From the NCBI GenBank assembly GCA_036583965.1, contig JAZBQD010000015.1, positions 65,254,330 to 65,318,329 on the forward strand: a DNA stretch of 64,000 nt. Reading direction: 5' to 3'. The stretch is from Prunella strophiata. Its lineage: Eukaryota > Chordata > Aves > Passeriformes > Prunellidae. Made by a program: the position numbers and the translations under genes. The notes below the pieces were generated by a model that was not told the origin of the DNA, did not search any database, and saw nothing but the letters and a program-made list of their open reading frames with translations. Positions within the stretch are counted from its first letter, which is position 1. Each line of letters opens with the position of its first letter. This document shows positions 1-64,000 of the stretch, piece by piece.

Positions 1-344
1 GTAAAATTCTTGCAGCATGAGGCTTAAAAAAAGAAAGAGAAAGAAAATACATGTCTTGTTTTCTTGGCTATATAGCTACTATCCCCACTTCTTAAAGCTG
101 AATTTAGAAGAACTTCATAACTAGAAGTTCTTAATTCATTTGAAGGATGTTTGTTGTTTACTTGAATTTCATATGTTTTATTCAGAAATTTAATTTCAGA
201 AAGCAAAGAAATGAGCCTACTTCCTGACAGAGTAATATTGCATGCTTCCATAGGTTTGAAAATTACCTGCCTGCCTGTTTTTTCAGTAGAGTTATAGAAA
301 AAATTGCATCTGATGTTATTTCTTTCTGCCCTTACCTGCTGAAG
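1..344 (+). other. FRRS1L: 3' end of the last intron of FRRS1L (partial)
   Basis: This AT-rich non-coding stretch ends in a pyrimidine-rich tract (about 319-340) and an AG at 343-344. The frame of the following exon hits a stop at 311-313, so the exon cannot begin before about 314, and 344/345 is the best acceptor. The intron's start is outside the window. Nothing else is recognisable in it. Confidence 0.75.
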
Positions 345-517
345 GTTCTATAACTCGTCACGACATCGACTCTCCACCCGTGTCAGAGCGTGTTGTCAGT
401 ATTTACAAGTACGAAGATATTTTCATGCCTTCGGCTGCCTATCAGACCTTCTCTTCTCCATTCTGCTTGCTCCTCATTGTTGCACTGACCTTCTATTTAT
501 TGATGGGAACCCCATGA
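345..517 (+). CDS. FRRS1L: FRRS1L, terminal coding exon (C-terminus)
   Basis: FRRS1L (ferric-chelate reductase 1-like, formerly C9orf4) is an endoplasmic-reticulum membrane protein. It takes part in AMPA-type glutamate receptor assembly together with CPT1C. The full protein has a DOMON domain, which lies outside this window. The exon starts with two bases of a split codon and then encodes 56 residues up to TGA at 515-517. It includes [20 protein letters not shown] and ends in the hydrophobic segment [19 protein letters not shown], a C-terminal membrane anchor or GPI-type tail. I recognise this tail from the vertebrate family, where it is very strongly conserved. The reading frame is intact. 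TMEM245 follows in the same orientation, as in human 9q31.3. The exact acceptor (344/345) is inferred from splice signals; the identity is secure. Confidence 0.9.
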
Positions 518-1859
518 CCAATGGAAAATAGCAAGAATTTGGCAGTGGAAGTTTCTCAGGATGGACGGCTAAATGGATGGACAATGCATTTTTCTTTTGG
601 AATTTATATCACATCACCATCCTCATCTAGCTGCTTTTGAACATAGCTTCTCAGAAGAGTGAAATAACCATCTCCCTTGAGTGGCAGAGTGGTGACAAAT
701 CATTTAAAAAAATCTGTGAACACATAGGAGAATATTTTCAGTGTTGTGATTACTTGCTTAAGGAAAATGAGACTTTTGTAAAATCAATATGTGTATGTGT
801 GTGTTTGTGTGTTTGGGAGGGATGCCTGTATGTATGTTTAGGTGAATTTAGTGATGGACATCTTATCAAATAACAAAATTGCCTTCCAAATTGCTACAAA
901 AAAGCAAATTTGGGAAAACACTGCAATGCTGTTTGGTACTTCTAGAGCAGAGAGCACAACTCCAAGTGCAGTTTCTAATCTTAAGATCTGGAAACCAACA
1001 CAGCAGTATAAAACTTGCCCTTCAGTAGTGGATAGTTCTCCCAGTTTCTTTTTTTTCTTTTTTAATAATTATCAAAGTGTACTTGCTGTAGTACTTTCCA
1101 AAACTTAACTTGCATATTCAAGCATTAGCATGATTTTTTTTTTCAACAGAAAGAGGTGATGAATGTCTTTATTGTGTTTCAATAGCCTTTTTGAAATAAA
1201 TGCCTACTTAAAATGAGTGAGATATAAAGTAATTTAAACAAGGGGAAGGGAGAATACAGCAATATAAATTCTCCATACATAGGAAAACCAGGTGTAAAAC
1301 ATGCAGAATATAAAAGTTCCCAACAAGCCATAGGATGTCCTCCTAACAGATTAAATCAATTTTTCTCTTTTTATGAAAAAAAAAGCAATTTTACTGACAT
1401 GTAAATATATTTTTAAGTAATTGTGCAGTAATATGAAGTAATCTCTTTTTCTGTGTTGTATGCCACTAAATCCTGTTCATGTTAAGGGTGACTGTGGGCA
1501 ACTGGTGTTATCTTACAAAGAAATAGAAATGAGATTACTTGTAAGGAAAGACAGGGATTAATAAGAACAGCAGTATCTTTTGTTCATCAAACCGCTGCTA
1601 AAATATAGGTATTGTGGGAAAAGATGAGCTAAAAAGGAAATACATTAGGTATTTTTATCACCAATAAATAGTACAAGAGGAATGCTAAATATTGCAGAGA
1701 TGAAAAGTGTCAAAATGCATTTATGAGCCACAGAATATAATAAAAACATAGAGTGAAGAATTTCTGTTCTTCACATAATAGGAAGTGTATGACACGTTTA
1801 CATGTAGCAGTCAAATGTGCTTAGGTAAGGTTACTCATTCACTTTCCAACTTACACTAA

Positions 1860-1879
1860 AATTCTACTTAAGTAGAATT
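1860..1879. repeat. 20-bp perfect palindrome
   Basis: Positions 1860-1869 and 1870-1879 are exact reverse complements, centred on CTTAAG with no spacer. The flanks are A-rich on both sides and do not extend the symmetry. It lies in the probable FRRS1L 3' UTR or just beyond. The function is unknown, and chance is possible in AT-rich DNA. Confidence 0.8.
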
Positions 1880-3700
1880 AAAATCTAAGTAGCGCCAAAG
1901 TTTTATCTAACGTAATACACTTGAGGACTCTCTAACATAAAATCTGGTAAAGTATATGTAATGCAACTCCTTTCTATTCTCATTGCTACATGGAGTATAA
2001 AATTATTAATTAGCTTGATTGGGTTGCATCATTCTTCACAGATTGATGTCTGTAGACTTAAGTTTTTTTAGGCTCAGAATTCTTCAAACCTATGCTTAAG
2101 GTATATGAATTAGATTGAAGATGAATTTATCTTCATAACAAACACTTTATCCCTATTTCAAAAGATTGATTAATATTTTATATTTTCTTTGATGTCTTTA
2201 AGGATTTGTTCACTTAAAATTACTGGACTAGAGTTCAGGAAAGGGAAGAGAAATTTAGAAGTGAACTTCTAAAGTGCATGCAGTAGCTTTATTTAGTGTA
2301 AATTACTTCTCTCAGGTTGGTTAACTTACTCATCATCTGATCAAGTAGAGACCACCTAATAAGGTCTGCTTTGGCCCACAACAGCTGTGTAATTTAGCCT
2401 TAAGATTGGCTGGAGCAGATAAGCAGAAGCCTGGATAATGAGCTTTACATTCAGCAAACAGGTGAAGTGAAGAAATCATTAGGGTAAATTCTTTCTCTCA
2501 GGCAGCTGAGATATTGCAGCTCTTTCTCAGAGCCTGAGGGTTGCTTTAGTTTATGGCTTGGTTTTTACTGTTTCAGCCATTTACTTGATTACCCACTAAA
2601 GGGCTAATTTAATAATTTAAGGGTACTGAACTTGGATAGAAACCCAGTTTGGCTTCTCTTTTCTTCTTTGTTAGAGCTCTGGATTTAGGATAGCCTGGTT
2701 GGACCTGAGCACACAGGTATGTTATAGATGACAATAACAATACCAAGGTAAAATTGTGTGACAGCTGTCAGTCTGCTTTCTACATATATGGAGTCAGATG
2801 TGGTTAAAGTTCAGGATTTGAAGCAAGAGCAAAGTATTTTACATTATTTTTTATTCCTTTTTCATATTACTTGTCAGTGTGCTGTGTTTTTGTCATCATA
2901 TTTTTCTCTTGTTGAAGTACTAGCAGAAATGTGCACTTCTAAAAAATCTTTCACCTAAGCTTCACAGTACTTAATTAGCCTAATAAAGTGTTTCTAATCA
3001 AAAGGGAGGAAATAAAAGGCCACAGGAAGCAGCAAAACACTCTATTATCTGGCATTTAAATGGATAGTTGATTTTAGCACTGAGTTTATCTAAGAGTTCC
3101 TCTTCACAGTGGGAAAATCAGGACTATGGAGTTCAAGTTGACAAACAATGAAGGTATGAGTATCTAGAAGTTGGTAGTCAGGATGAAATCTGAGGAGAGA
3201 AAGGTTATAAGGGAGACATGGTCTGTAAGTTTGTGTGATACTTGGTAAGTCTTAATGTGTGAGTGGGCATAGTAACTTGTCATGGAGGACTATTTTGGTT
3301 TTCACATGTTGTCTTCTTGTTTTTCTTGTTAATATTGAAAAGCAGGATTTATCCCTGTTACACAAAGTTACTATAAAGTAACAGACTTCAAAGTAATTTT
3401 TAATTGATTATGACATTTCAAAGATTTTTTGGTTTATTATTTTTTCTAATTGACTGGTACTAACACAAACTAGAAGAAAAGGCATGCTTTGGAAAGGAGG
3501 CAGATATTTCCCTCTCCGAATAAGTCTTTGGTTCCTTAGTATGATTATTACCAAACAACTATTAAAGAACACATTTCCTAAGTGGTTTAATTTTAATAAT
3601 TTCTTGTTGCAGAGTGACTTCATACAGAAGTATTGAGTTTAGAGAGGGCATATTTAGAGTATGGCGTTGTTTGGAAATTTGACTGTGGTTACTAATTAGA

Positions 3701-3819
3701 TTTTTTTTTTTCTTTTTTATTTTTTTTTCATTGCTGGTATCAAATAACTGGGGTTTTTTTTTAGGTATAGGTGAGATGCTAATTGATTTTGCCCCCCTAA
3801 AAAAAAAAAAAAAAAAAAA
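3701..3819. repeat. Low-complexity T-rich then A-rich tract
   Basis: T-runs at 3701-3732 and 3756-3763 are followed by a run of 21 A at 3799-3819. It reads as simple low-complexity sequence. No retroposon body that would explain the A-run as a poly-A tail is recognisable. Confidence 0.7.
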
Positions 3820-5270
3820 GCACCTAACTGATTTGCTAATGTCATTGGATAATGGGTGATGCTGTCTTCTATTATTACAAAGGAAGTATTCTGTTTTTGA
3901 AAGAGAACATATTGATGAAAAAAGTTTGAACTCTCTTTGTGGCCTTCTTTGTCTGGATGGATTTTGCACTACTTGGATAATAAGAAAATAAACACTTGTG
4001 GCCTTCCCTAATCTGAAGAACCCACAGTTTGGGTTAAATGATGTTAAAGCTGTGTTTGGCACTGACTTTCCCAATCTTCAGCACAGGGATTAGAGAAGGA
4101 CTGGAGTATGGTGTACATCAGCATGGTACCCAGGCAGTGGTCTTGAAGCTTGCTTGGGGCACCATATCCTGAAAAAAAAGAGCCCTGCAACTGCCTGTGT
4201 GTACTAAATAGCTATACAGCTATTTCTTAGTTACTGCAACAACTAATACAACTGCTATAATGTTCAAGGGAAGACAGAGGGGTTTTTTGTTTGGTTGGTT
4301 TTTTTTTTTGTCTTCTCCTGACTTTCTCATCCTTCCACTGCATGAGTCATTTACAAAAAAGAAAATTATTCCTGTTTTTAGGGGGTTGACCCTCTGTCTG
4401 GCCTTTCACGTCTTGGTCTGTTGGAAGTTTGCACCCTCCAGTACTCCAGGAGGCAGAATTAAAGTTTATATGCAAATTATGTAACTTTAATAGCATTTAA
4501 GTGGCATTTTGTGACTCTTTTGTTTCATTGGTTTGGCACACTGTTGTGTAGCAGGTGTACTTCCCCCCCACCCTCCTCTTGTTTTAACATCTCCAAATAA
4601 TTTCCCCGAAGTAAAGTATTTGGTAATAGACAACAAGAAGGAAATATGTATTTCAGAAAATTACAAAAGGTCTAATACCAGTTATTTTCAGAAGTAAGTA
4701 CTGTGTTAGTGTTTCATACAAAAGTTGACTTTGCATAGAGCCTTAGATTTATGATAGGATCAGAAATACTTTTAAATATTACAGTGTTTCAGTGCTTCAT
4801 GGAGCTGTGGATGTGCATAGTTTACATGAATTCAATGTGATCCTTTTCAACCCTGTGTAATGAAACTGGCAAAGCAGTTTGCTTGGATGCTGCACAGTGA
4901 GGCTTTGGTGACTCCAAACAGTTTGGAACAGAAGAATGGAGAGACCAGTAGTAAGGACAAATGACAAGGAAGGGAATGGAATGGTTTTCGGCACACTTTC
5001 TATTTTTGTATAAATTTACATGTGGACAGTGCCTGTCTGGCACTCTTTATCCAAGCAAATGTTACCTGATGTAGGGTTAGGAAGGAATAGAGACTGACTT
5101 GAAAGAGATTTTTGGCTTTTAGGCAGGTCCCAGCTGTTTAAGGACTGATGTGGCCATCAGGTCAGACCATGCCACAAGATGTCCTCTGCTGTTAAGCTCC
5201 AGGTTAGGAGCTGGGGGCTTGATCTGACCTTCAGAGGTACAAAAACCCAACAAGACCCCAAGGCAATAGC

Positions 5271-5352
5271 AGCAGTCAGCTGCAGCAGGGAGTACCTGCT
5301 CAGTTTGTAGAATGGCCAGTGAGCAGGTACTCCCTGCTGGCTGCAGTCTGAG
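5271..5352. repeat. Long hairpin with a 20-bp perfect stem
   Basis: Positions 5283-5302 and 5320-5339 are perfect reverse complements (20 bp, mixed base composition), separated by a 17-nt loop at 5303-5319. Allowing a one-base bulge at 5340, the stem continues imperfectly outward to about 5271/5352. The total is roughly an 80-nt fold-back about the size of a miRNA precursor. It lies between FRRS1L and the TMEM245 promoter. Either strand would fold. Whether it is transcribed is unknown. It may be a recent inverted duplication, a young miRNA-like hairpin, or simply a palindrome. Confidence 0.75.
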
Positions 5353-6003
5353 TATCAAAAGATGAGGGCTCTAAATCTTAACAGCTTTGTACATTAGCTC
5401 CTCTAATTAAGATTTCATTATCAGTATTTCTGTAGCAGTCTCTTTGGGCAGCTTTCCCTCAACCTACCCAGGATAGAGATGGATCTAACAGGAAGACTTT
5501 AAAGAAAACGTCAAGTCCTTGCGTAGAAAAATTAATAAAAAAGAAAATAATTTTTTAAACAATATTCCAGCTTTTTTACATTTTACATTTTTTTTCTTAT
5601 CTAGGTATTTATATGCAGTTTGTATGTAGAGGTATCTGATTTTTGCACATGCATAGTAAGATCTAGGTAAGCCTTCCTTTTCTAAACATTTTTTTATTAA
5701 TATGAAGTAATCACTTTGGTAACTTTTTTTTTCTATTTTCACAGTAGGTTTGATAAAATTATATATGCTTAAACATGGTTACTTAACTTACCTAATTTGG
5801 GCTCAGATAGTGAGGCAAAAGCAGTGCAATTTTGAAATGTCAGAGAGGATGTGTGCAGCTCATGCATTTGATAGGTGTGAAAATGCAGACTTAAAAGACA
5901 TTACTTGCTTTGAAAATCTGTGTTATAACTTGGCAATAGCATGAATCTGCTGTAAAGAAAGGGATGGATTCTTTTTCCCTTGGATTATTGAATATTGTCT
6001 GTC

Positions 6004-6240
6004 TCAGGTTGGAAGGGATCCATATGGATCCTAGAGCCCAACAAACACTGTGCTCCTCACAGGACTGCCTAAAACTAACCCATATGACTCAGAGCATCAT
6101 CCAGATGCTCCTTGAACTTCCCTGTAGAGCCTGTTCCAATGACTGGGCACCCTCTTAGAGAAGAATCTTTTCCTAAGGTCCCATCTGAACTTCCCCTGAC
6201 ACGGTTCCATAGTCATTCACAGCTGTTGCTTTTGCCTTCT
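6004..6240 (-). mobile_element. CR1 LINE 3'-end fragment (diverged)
   Basis: The + strand starts with the reverse complement of the usual CR1 tail (GGTTGGAAGGGATC at 6007-6020). It continues with diverged CR1 features, including CCTGTTCCAATGACTGGGCA (6130-6149) followed by AGAAGAATCTTTTCCTAAGG. The element is therefore in antisense orientation relative to the flanking genes, 5'-truncated as most CR1 copies are, and decayed. No coding capacity remains. Confidence 0.8.
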
Positions 6241-8326
6241 TTCTGTGTTTCTTAGCTAAGTAGGAATGTTCTTCCAAAGCCATGTGAGGTTGGAATAAGT
6301 GCAGGACTTCACATCCTGTATCTTAGAACAGCTGCTGCTCCACATATGCTCGTTCTGATCTGCAATTAAAGGTTAATTAGGAATGTCCTTACAAGATGAA
6401 CTTTCATGTGGCGTTCTTAAGACATTTTCTGTAAAGGTGTTTTACTCGTTGTAGACTAGACCATTACAAAATTACCAGTACTTTTCTGAGCTGTTTCTAA
6501 GTGATTGTTAAATTCACATTTGCATTTTTGAAGAAGTAATTGGATTTTTCAGAAGTGCTGAGCAGCTGCAAATCTGTTAAGTGCTTACTCAGGGAAGCGA
6601 ACATTTTATGGTAATTTGTGATTTAGGTTCATATCTCTCTCTTAGTTTTGACTGTCATTCAGTTTAATTTCCTATGGTGGTATTGGTAGAAGACTAAATA
6701 AATGAAAAATTCACTTAGGTTTTGTGCCAAGGAATAAAAATATTCCTGCTGATTTTTCACAATAGTGATCTGTAAGGTTTAGATAATGAAAAGTATTCTT
6801 CACAGAATTAATATTTAGGCGATGTGATTTAGCTGAAGGTATTTGTCTGTGCATGTAAAGTCTAAGTATTATACAAGATAGTCTAAAAACAAAAGGCTAA
6901 ATTCTGCTCTGGAGACAAAACAAAACACAGAACCTGACATGTTCCCTGACTCCTAGCTGATTTTGGGGAGACAGAATGATCGAGGAAGAAAATATATAAA
7001 CCTGAGATATTACTGTGTGGGGTTTATGCTTGCAGTTCTTATACACACACCTTCTTTCTTCAATACAAAAATCAGCCTCACAGTCTTAGACGTATTACAG
7101 TGTTATTTTCACTTTTTTTTGTATACAAGCTGAAACAAGAATAAGTTCAATAAGTCAAAAGAATGTTGTCATATAGAGTGTTAGGGTAATAGGAAAGGAA
7201 GCACAGATGCCACAGTTAAACCTAGGAGGAAAAAAAGTCCTGTTATTTAACTCCAGAATATGGTGTCTGCTTCTGAAATACTTGCCTGTTCACATAGAAA
7301 GCAATGGGTTCTTTTTCAGTTTTTTACCTTTTGTGATATGAAACTAATGATAAATATTGAAATATAAAAAAACTACCACAATAGAATTTTTAAAGCTGGA
7401 ATTATCATTCAAGTCTTGACAAAGATTCAAAGATGAAATTTAAAACCTATTAACTCATTAGAAAAATGAAATAGTGGGACCTTGAAATTTGTGTGTGATG
7501 TTCCCAGCCTTTATTTAGGCAGATATATTTTATTAGCATGTTGAGTTCTGTTTAGGTTAACTGATGCCTGATGTATCTTGGTATTTCTGATTTATATATC
7601 CTGAGGTCTGGCTTGCTTTAACCTCTTTGCAAATAAGCAGGCTGTCATAACTGTATGAACTCTTGCCACTTGTTTCTTATTACATCAAGTGTAATGGTTG
7701 AACCTGAAATCTCTACCTTTTGACTTTATTCAGTTCTTTGTCAAGACTAATATACAGATAAAACATACAAATAAAAAACTTGTAACTATAGTGTTAAGTG
7801 GTGTTCTGCATTCTCTATGCCAGGCTTCATTCTGTATGCCAATACCCAGCAGCAATGTGAAGTCAATGAGCATTTAGTTGGATAGAAGTGCAGAATGGAG
7901 GTTTTGTAGTCCAGAAGAATTTGCCAAACTTCTTTGTGCTCTAGTCTTTTCAGCAAAAATAACACTGAGTGAATAGATAATGAAATTACAGTGACCTGCA
8001 GGACTACTTTACAATCAGTGCATGCCCTAAAGTGTTGCTTTGTAACATCTGTTTTATACTAAATGTTGGTGTTCAAGTGAGCCTTGTTAGCTATTTGACA
8101 GTGACAGACAATGATATTTATAAAACTGTTGCAATAAATGCCTTTTTAGTCTAAGAAAATGTGTGGTATGGCATTTATAAAGGGGGAAAAAAGTCTCCAT
8201 GAGATTTAAGAAGTCTCTGTGCTGCCTATATTAATAATTCCTTCCCATGCCATGGTTAGCCTGACTAATTCCATTTAAGTCAGTGAGGCTGGTCATTAGT
8301 GAATTAATAGATGTGAGAAGACTGCC

Positions 8327-8350
8327 TTTTTTTTTTTTTTTTTTTTTTTT
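8327..8350. repeat. Poly-T run of 24
   Basis: Twenty-four consecutive T. It could be the reverse complement of a poly-A tail, but no retroposed gene body is recognisable beside it. It is treated as a simple repeat, likely length-variable. Confidence 0.85.
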
Positions 8351-9340
8351 CACTATGTGAATCACGATGAAGCTGTAAGTAAATGTGATCATTTCTATTT
8401 TAGCAAAGTATTAACCACATTATCAATTGCTATAAATAAGTAGAATTTAGAGGTTCCTGTGGTGGACCTCTGTGCTGTGTTTTGGTAACTATTTGATACA
8501 AATATGATCAAGCTGCAATATTACAAACTTTGGTGTTCTTTATCTACTGTCATCACTGCCCTGTTCCTTGGCCAGAATGGCTTCTGAAGCAGCCAGAACA
8601 GACTTTTGCAGGAAAGAAGAAAATGAACTATATTAGAAATTGGCAACAGAGAGGAGGAAGTGCCATGATACTCAGCGAACAAAAACAGCTGTAGAAGTCT
8701 CTCAGACAGGGATGCTTCAATTTCTGAGGATCTCTCAGGTTTGAGCAGGTATTTTAGCTCCTTACTGATGGACTGGGAAGAAGAGGTGGCTCAGGGCAAC
8801 AAGAAATGTATTGCTTTTACACTGCGTGGTCTGTTTGTTGTGTCTGTAGTACTATTGCAAGCCTGTAGCTGCAGGCTGCAAGAAAGGATGGATCTTTTGT
8901 GTGTCAGCTACTTGTGCACTGTCCAAGCCATCATGATCAGTAGAGGCATTACATATACCAAATATAATTAAATTATATTCTGTTTGTCCTGCATTGCATG
9001 GCTGCTGATGGATTGGTGAGGAATTGGTCACAAACCTGATGAATCCCAAACATTCCTCTGTTACTCAGATCTCTGTATATCCAGCTTGTGTCCTGTGCAC
9101 GCAGCTATCATGTGGGATAACCATGAAAGATAGTGCTCTGGATTTTGTCCATCCACAGGTCCTACTGGTGCTGTTTTGCATGCTTTTTCCAGTGATTGAA
9201 CACTTTTGTGTCGGTGCTATTGACTACTCTGCCTTACAACCATGCATTTCGTTCCCCTTGTTAAGTGAACAAGATTCAGTCTTCTGTGTGAATCATTCAA
9301 GAGTTGCTCTGCTGATAATTTTGTACACTTTAACTGAGAT

Positions 9341-9552
9341 GTTGAACCAAGTTGTTTCTGCAATAAAGTCAGGTTGTAATCACTGGGTGCAATCAGACAT
9401 GGTGTTCCAAGGATTGGTTTTCATTTTTTTTTACCAATATTTTGTAAATGACATTTAATTTGGAGCCTTCTCATCTTAGCAGTTGAGCTGCATAAAAGAA
9501 TAATTTTTTCATTAGCCTAAAATGCAAAGGTATATGCAGATGATCTAAAGAT
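9341..9552 (+). mobile_element. Possible decayed CR1 reverse-transcriptase relic
   Basis: The translated stretch contains HW followed by FQG and then YQYFVNDI at 9438-9458. Further on, YADDLK is encoded near 9531-9549 in another frame. This order resembles the CR1 reverse-transcriptase core, which has SW, then a VPQG motif, then LFNIFINDL, then FADDTK. The preceding VVSAIKSG (about 9351-9374) also fits the residues that usually come before it. The match is weak, frame-broken and judged by eye only; chance cannot be excluded. Confidence 0.35.
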
Positions 9553-12292
9553 GCAAAGTTTATATCTTAAATCATTGACTTTAACATATTTTTTTTTTCC
9601 TTACTTCTGGTACTAGTGAAACTATAATAGTTTACATTAAGTATTTTTCATTGAATTGAAGATGGTATTACTTTGTCATTAATCTGAGGTGAATTTATGA
9701 AGTGAGATTAACCTCAACTGAATGTTCACAAATGTTCAGTAACCCAGGTTAAATCAAATAGTCTCTTATGCAGGGATAGTTATTTTCTAAATACACAGGC
9801 CAGTGCTGACACCTTGTGGCTTTGTTCCTGACTTATTTCATAGCTCCATGGGGTTATTTTGCACATAAGTAATGGTTAACTTGTAGTTGCTGGCACTATC
9901 TCCTCTGCTTTGTGGCCACCTCAGCACCCAGTATTTTGGTATCATGTGTAAAACAGCTTGGAACTTTGGTCTGTGTTTACTGCCCATCGAGTGAATAAAG
10001 AGCTAGGGGTGTCTCTGACTGCTTGAACAGGACTCAACATTGTGAGTTCAGAGCATCAAAATTGTGGGTGCTTGTGCAGAAGCAGACAGAAGTTACAAGT
10101 TTCTCTTTTACTAATTAATATCTGATTTTATACTTCCCTCTACATAGGAGAGCACCAAAGACTGTCAGTACTTATCACATGTACTTTTAGGTGCATAGGT
10201 ATTTTCTCCACTGATGTGAAAACATTCCTTTTCTGCCCTCTTCACCCTTGAAGAATTCCTAACAGGAAAAATACAATCCAAGAGATTGTTGTAGAATTTC
10301 TGGCAGTATAGGAGCCTGAGGTGTGCTACTTATCTTTGACCATAAAAATGCCTAAATCAAATGTATATGTGCAAGTTATGGGTATCTAATCTAAAATCTC
10401 TTACTATTTCAAATCTTAGGCAAAACCAGCTGTTAAGTTGCTATTTGAAATCTGTTGTGGAGTTAAGCTTTAGATGCTGGGGTGTGTCTTGTGAAGATCA
10501 CACATCCTCCCCTCAGCTGTCAAAGAGATTCAGAGATTGTTTTCTGACGCTTATGGGTCATGTCCCTGTTCTTAAGTGATCCTGTTGTGGTGATACATGA
10601 ATTAGAAATCTTCATTTTACTGCATTGTTGGTTTTTTTCCCTCTTTCTGATATGTTTAGTTGTTTATAATGGAGAGTGAAAAATATAATTGGAAAGGAAA
10701 GGTCTTAAACAGTAGGGACCAGATCCTTAGCTTATGTAAAACAATATTTATAGCTTCACTTAAGTCAAGGAGGTGGCATTAATTTCTGTTCCTGCAGAAC
10801 ATGGCTGACTGAGTCTGTTAAGAAAAATCAAAGGAATAAGGATGTGCCTATGAAGATTTGATTTACTGGCATCTCTGTTTAGCTATCAGAAGGATTAGAA
10901 CTCTCTGCTCTCCCCCTGTGTAAATCTTAATTGACACTTGCTAATTGAACTTTAATGCAATAGAGGTATTGTAATGAGCAATTAGAGTTTGGCTTCTGAA
11001 CCAAAGAGAAAAGTTCAGGTAACGATGCATTCTTGTTACCTAATTTCAGCACCCTGCCAGGAGGCAGATCTATCTGATCAAAGAGCTGTGAGTGACAGTA
11101 TCAGTTTAAGGTTCAATAAAAGCTTCTTGTATGGACAACTGCTTGTAATGCCTCATCAGGATCAAACAAAGTGCCTGTAGGTTTTTAAGTGCTTTCATGG
11201 CATAAAATGAAGGTACTTTGTTGAACCTACACTGTGATGTATCCAGCAAAGGGAAAACAAGGAGCTGCAGGAGCTCAGAGGAAGCTTTACAAGCGTGAGC
11301 TTCTGCGTAACTGGCAGGAAAGGCTTTGCAGGGACAAGTCAGGACTGCAGTGCCAAACCTCAAAAACTGGCTTGGGCCCAGCCCCTCCTACAGCTTCAGC
11401 ATGCAAAATAGTCACAGGAAGGGTGTGGAAAAACCTCTACCTTTCACCCTTGGAATTATGATAGGGATAGGTCACATCTAGCCATTGTCTTGGTATTGCT
11501 CTGCATTTAAAAGCTAGGTATGAACAGGTGTAGAATTCCCACTTTACAAGTTAAAGACAATTGTGCTTAGGATAATTTCAGTGTTTTAATATCTCCGTCA
11601 TGCAAGAAATGCTCCACTGAAGTCCTCGTGGACTCCAATCTAACATGAAGTTATATAACATTAAACTTGCATGTAAATTCTAAAAAATACAGGAATTTGA
11701 TTGTTTTCCTCTTTTTTTAATATATCTATGCACTTTTCATATGGTCAGTGGTATGTGACCTCTTTATTATGATTTAGAGGATAAGCTCTACCTCCTTGAA
11801 AAGAAAGGGGAAGATCCAATCTGAGGGCTTTATGGCAAGCATTACCAATAGCTTTAGTTATTTCTGAAGGGTTGCCTTAAGCCATGGAAGGAAAAACTGT
11901 TTGAGTAGCACAGTAACCAGCACTGAGCTAGTCCAAATGTCATGGATTTCAGCCCTTGCAGAACTTGCTCAGACCATGTGTATTTGTTACAGATGCATTT
12001 AGACCACCTGCAACATGTTAGCAGTTGCCTTCACGCCTGCACTCAGGCGTTTGGTGTATGCCAGCTGCAAGAAATTAGCTCCTCTCTAGATTATTTGCAA
12101 ATAGCATTTGATGGTACAGTGTCATAAATGTCAGGCCTGAAAAACCGCACAGCACAACTACTTCTTCAGTGGGCCTGACTGCCAGTAAAAGAGCAGATGC
12201 TTCCTTGTTAAACAATTTGTCACCAGAACATGTTCAGACGAGACAAAATCCTCCAGCTGGTCTAACCAGTCTTGCTCTCTACCATGCAATGA

Positions 12293-64000
<51,708 letters not shown>

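Noticed and set aside
787..820. TG-rich run as a microsatellite
   Set aside because: Interrupted and short; not a clear tandem array.
3562..4074. 170-codon antisense frame downstream of FRRS1L
   Set aside because: It contains long Phe and Lys runs produced by the T- and A-tracts; clearly non-coding.
9024..9458. 144-codon open frame in the intergenic region as a gene
   Set aside because: No start context, no family similarity over most of its length, and its end resembles a decayed reverse transcriptase.
12226..12235. GAACATGTTC as a p53 response element upstream of TMEM245
   Set aside because: Only one half-site is present with no second decamer nearby; too common by chance.

Overview
The window is vertebrate nuclear DNA, almost certainly avian. 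Large AT-rich introns with GT-AG splice sites interrupt clearly vertebrate coding exons, and the recognisable interspersed repeats are CR1 LINE 3' ends of the type that dominates bird genomes. No bacterial, viral or CRISPR-type features were found. Most open frames are chance frames in introns.

Two genes lie head to tail on the + strand. Positions 345-517 hold the last coding exon of FRRS1L, an endoplasmic-reticulum factor in AMPA-receptor assembly. About 12 kb of 3' UTR and intergenic DNA follows, with CR1 remnants, palindromes and a striking 20-bp perfect hairpin at 5283-5339. A CpG island (about 12,390-13,430) then carries the promoter and first exon of TMEM245 (C9orf5), a multi-pass membrane protein of the AI-2E (autoinducer-2 exporter-like) family. 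Fourteen TMEM245 exons could be placed by reading frame, splice sites and recalled family sequence. Together they give 2,162 nt, or 720 codons plus two bases, with no frameshift or internal stop. The gene runs off the right edge inside intron 14, so roughly the last 150-160 residues and the 3' UTR are outside the window.

Layout: FRRS1L last intron (1-344), FRRS1L terminal exon (345-517), 3' UTR and intergenic DNA (518 to about 12,390), TMEM245 CpG-island promoter and exon 1 (to 13,369), then exons 2-14 up to 61,982. Introns range from 0.8 to 9 kb. One exon is only 24 nt (38743-38766) and looks like a regulated microexon.

The FRRS1L-TMEM245 order matches human 9q31.3. That segment is expected on the Z chromosome of birds, which is inference. 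The two genes share no known pathway, so adjacency reflects conserved synteny. No new biological system was evident. The most interesting items are the 20-bp hairpin upstream of TMEM245, the 24-nt microexon with a TGC element near its acceptor, several other perfect inverted repeats in introns, and CR1-like relics of different apparent age.
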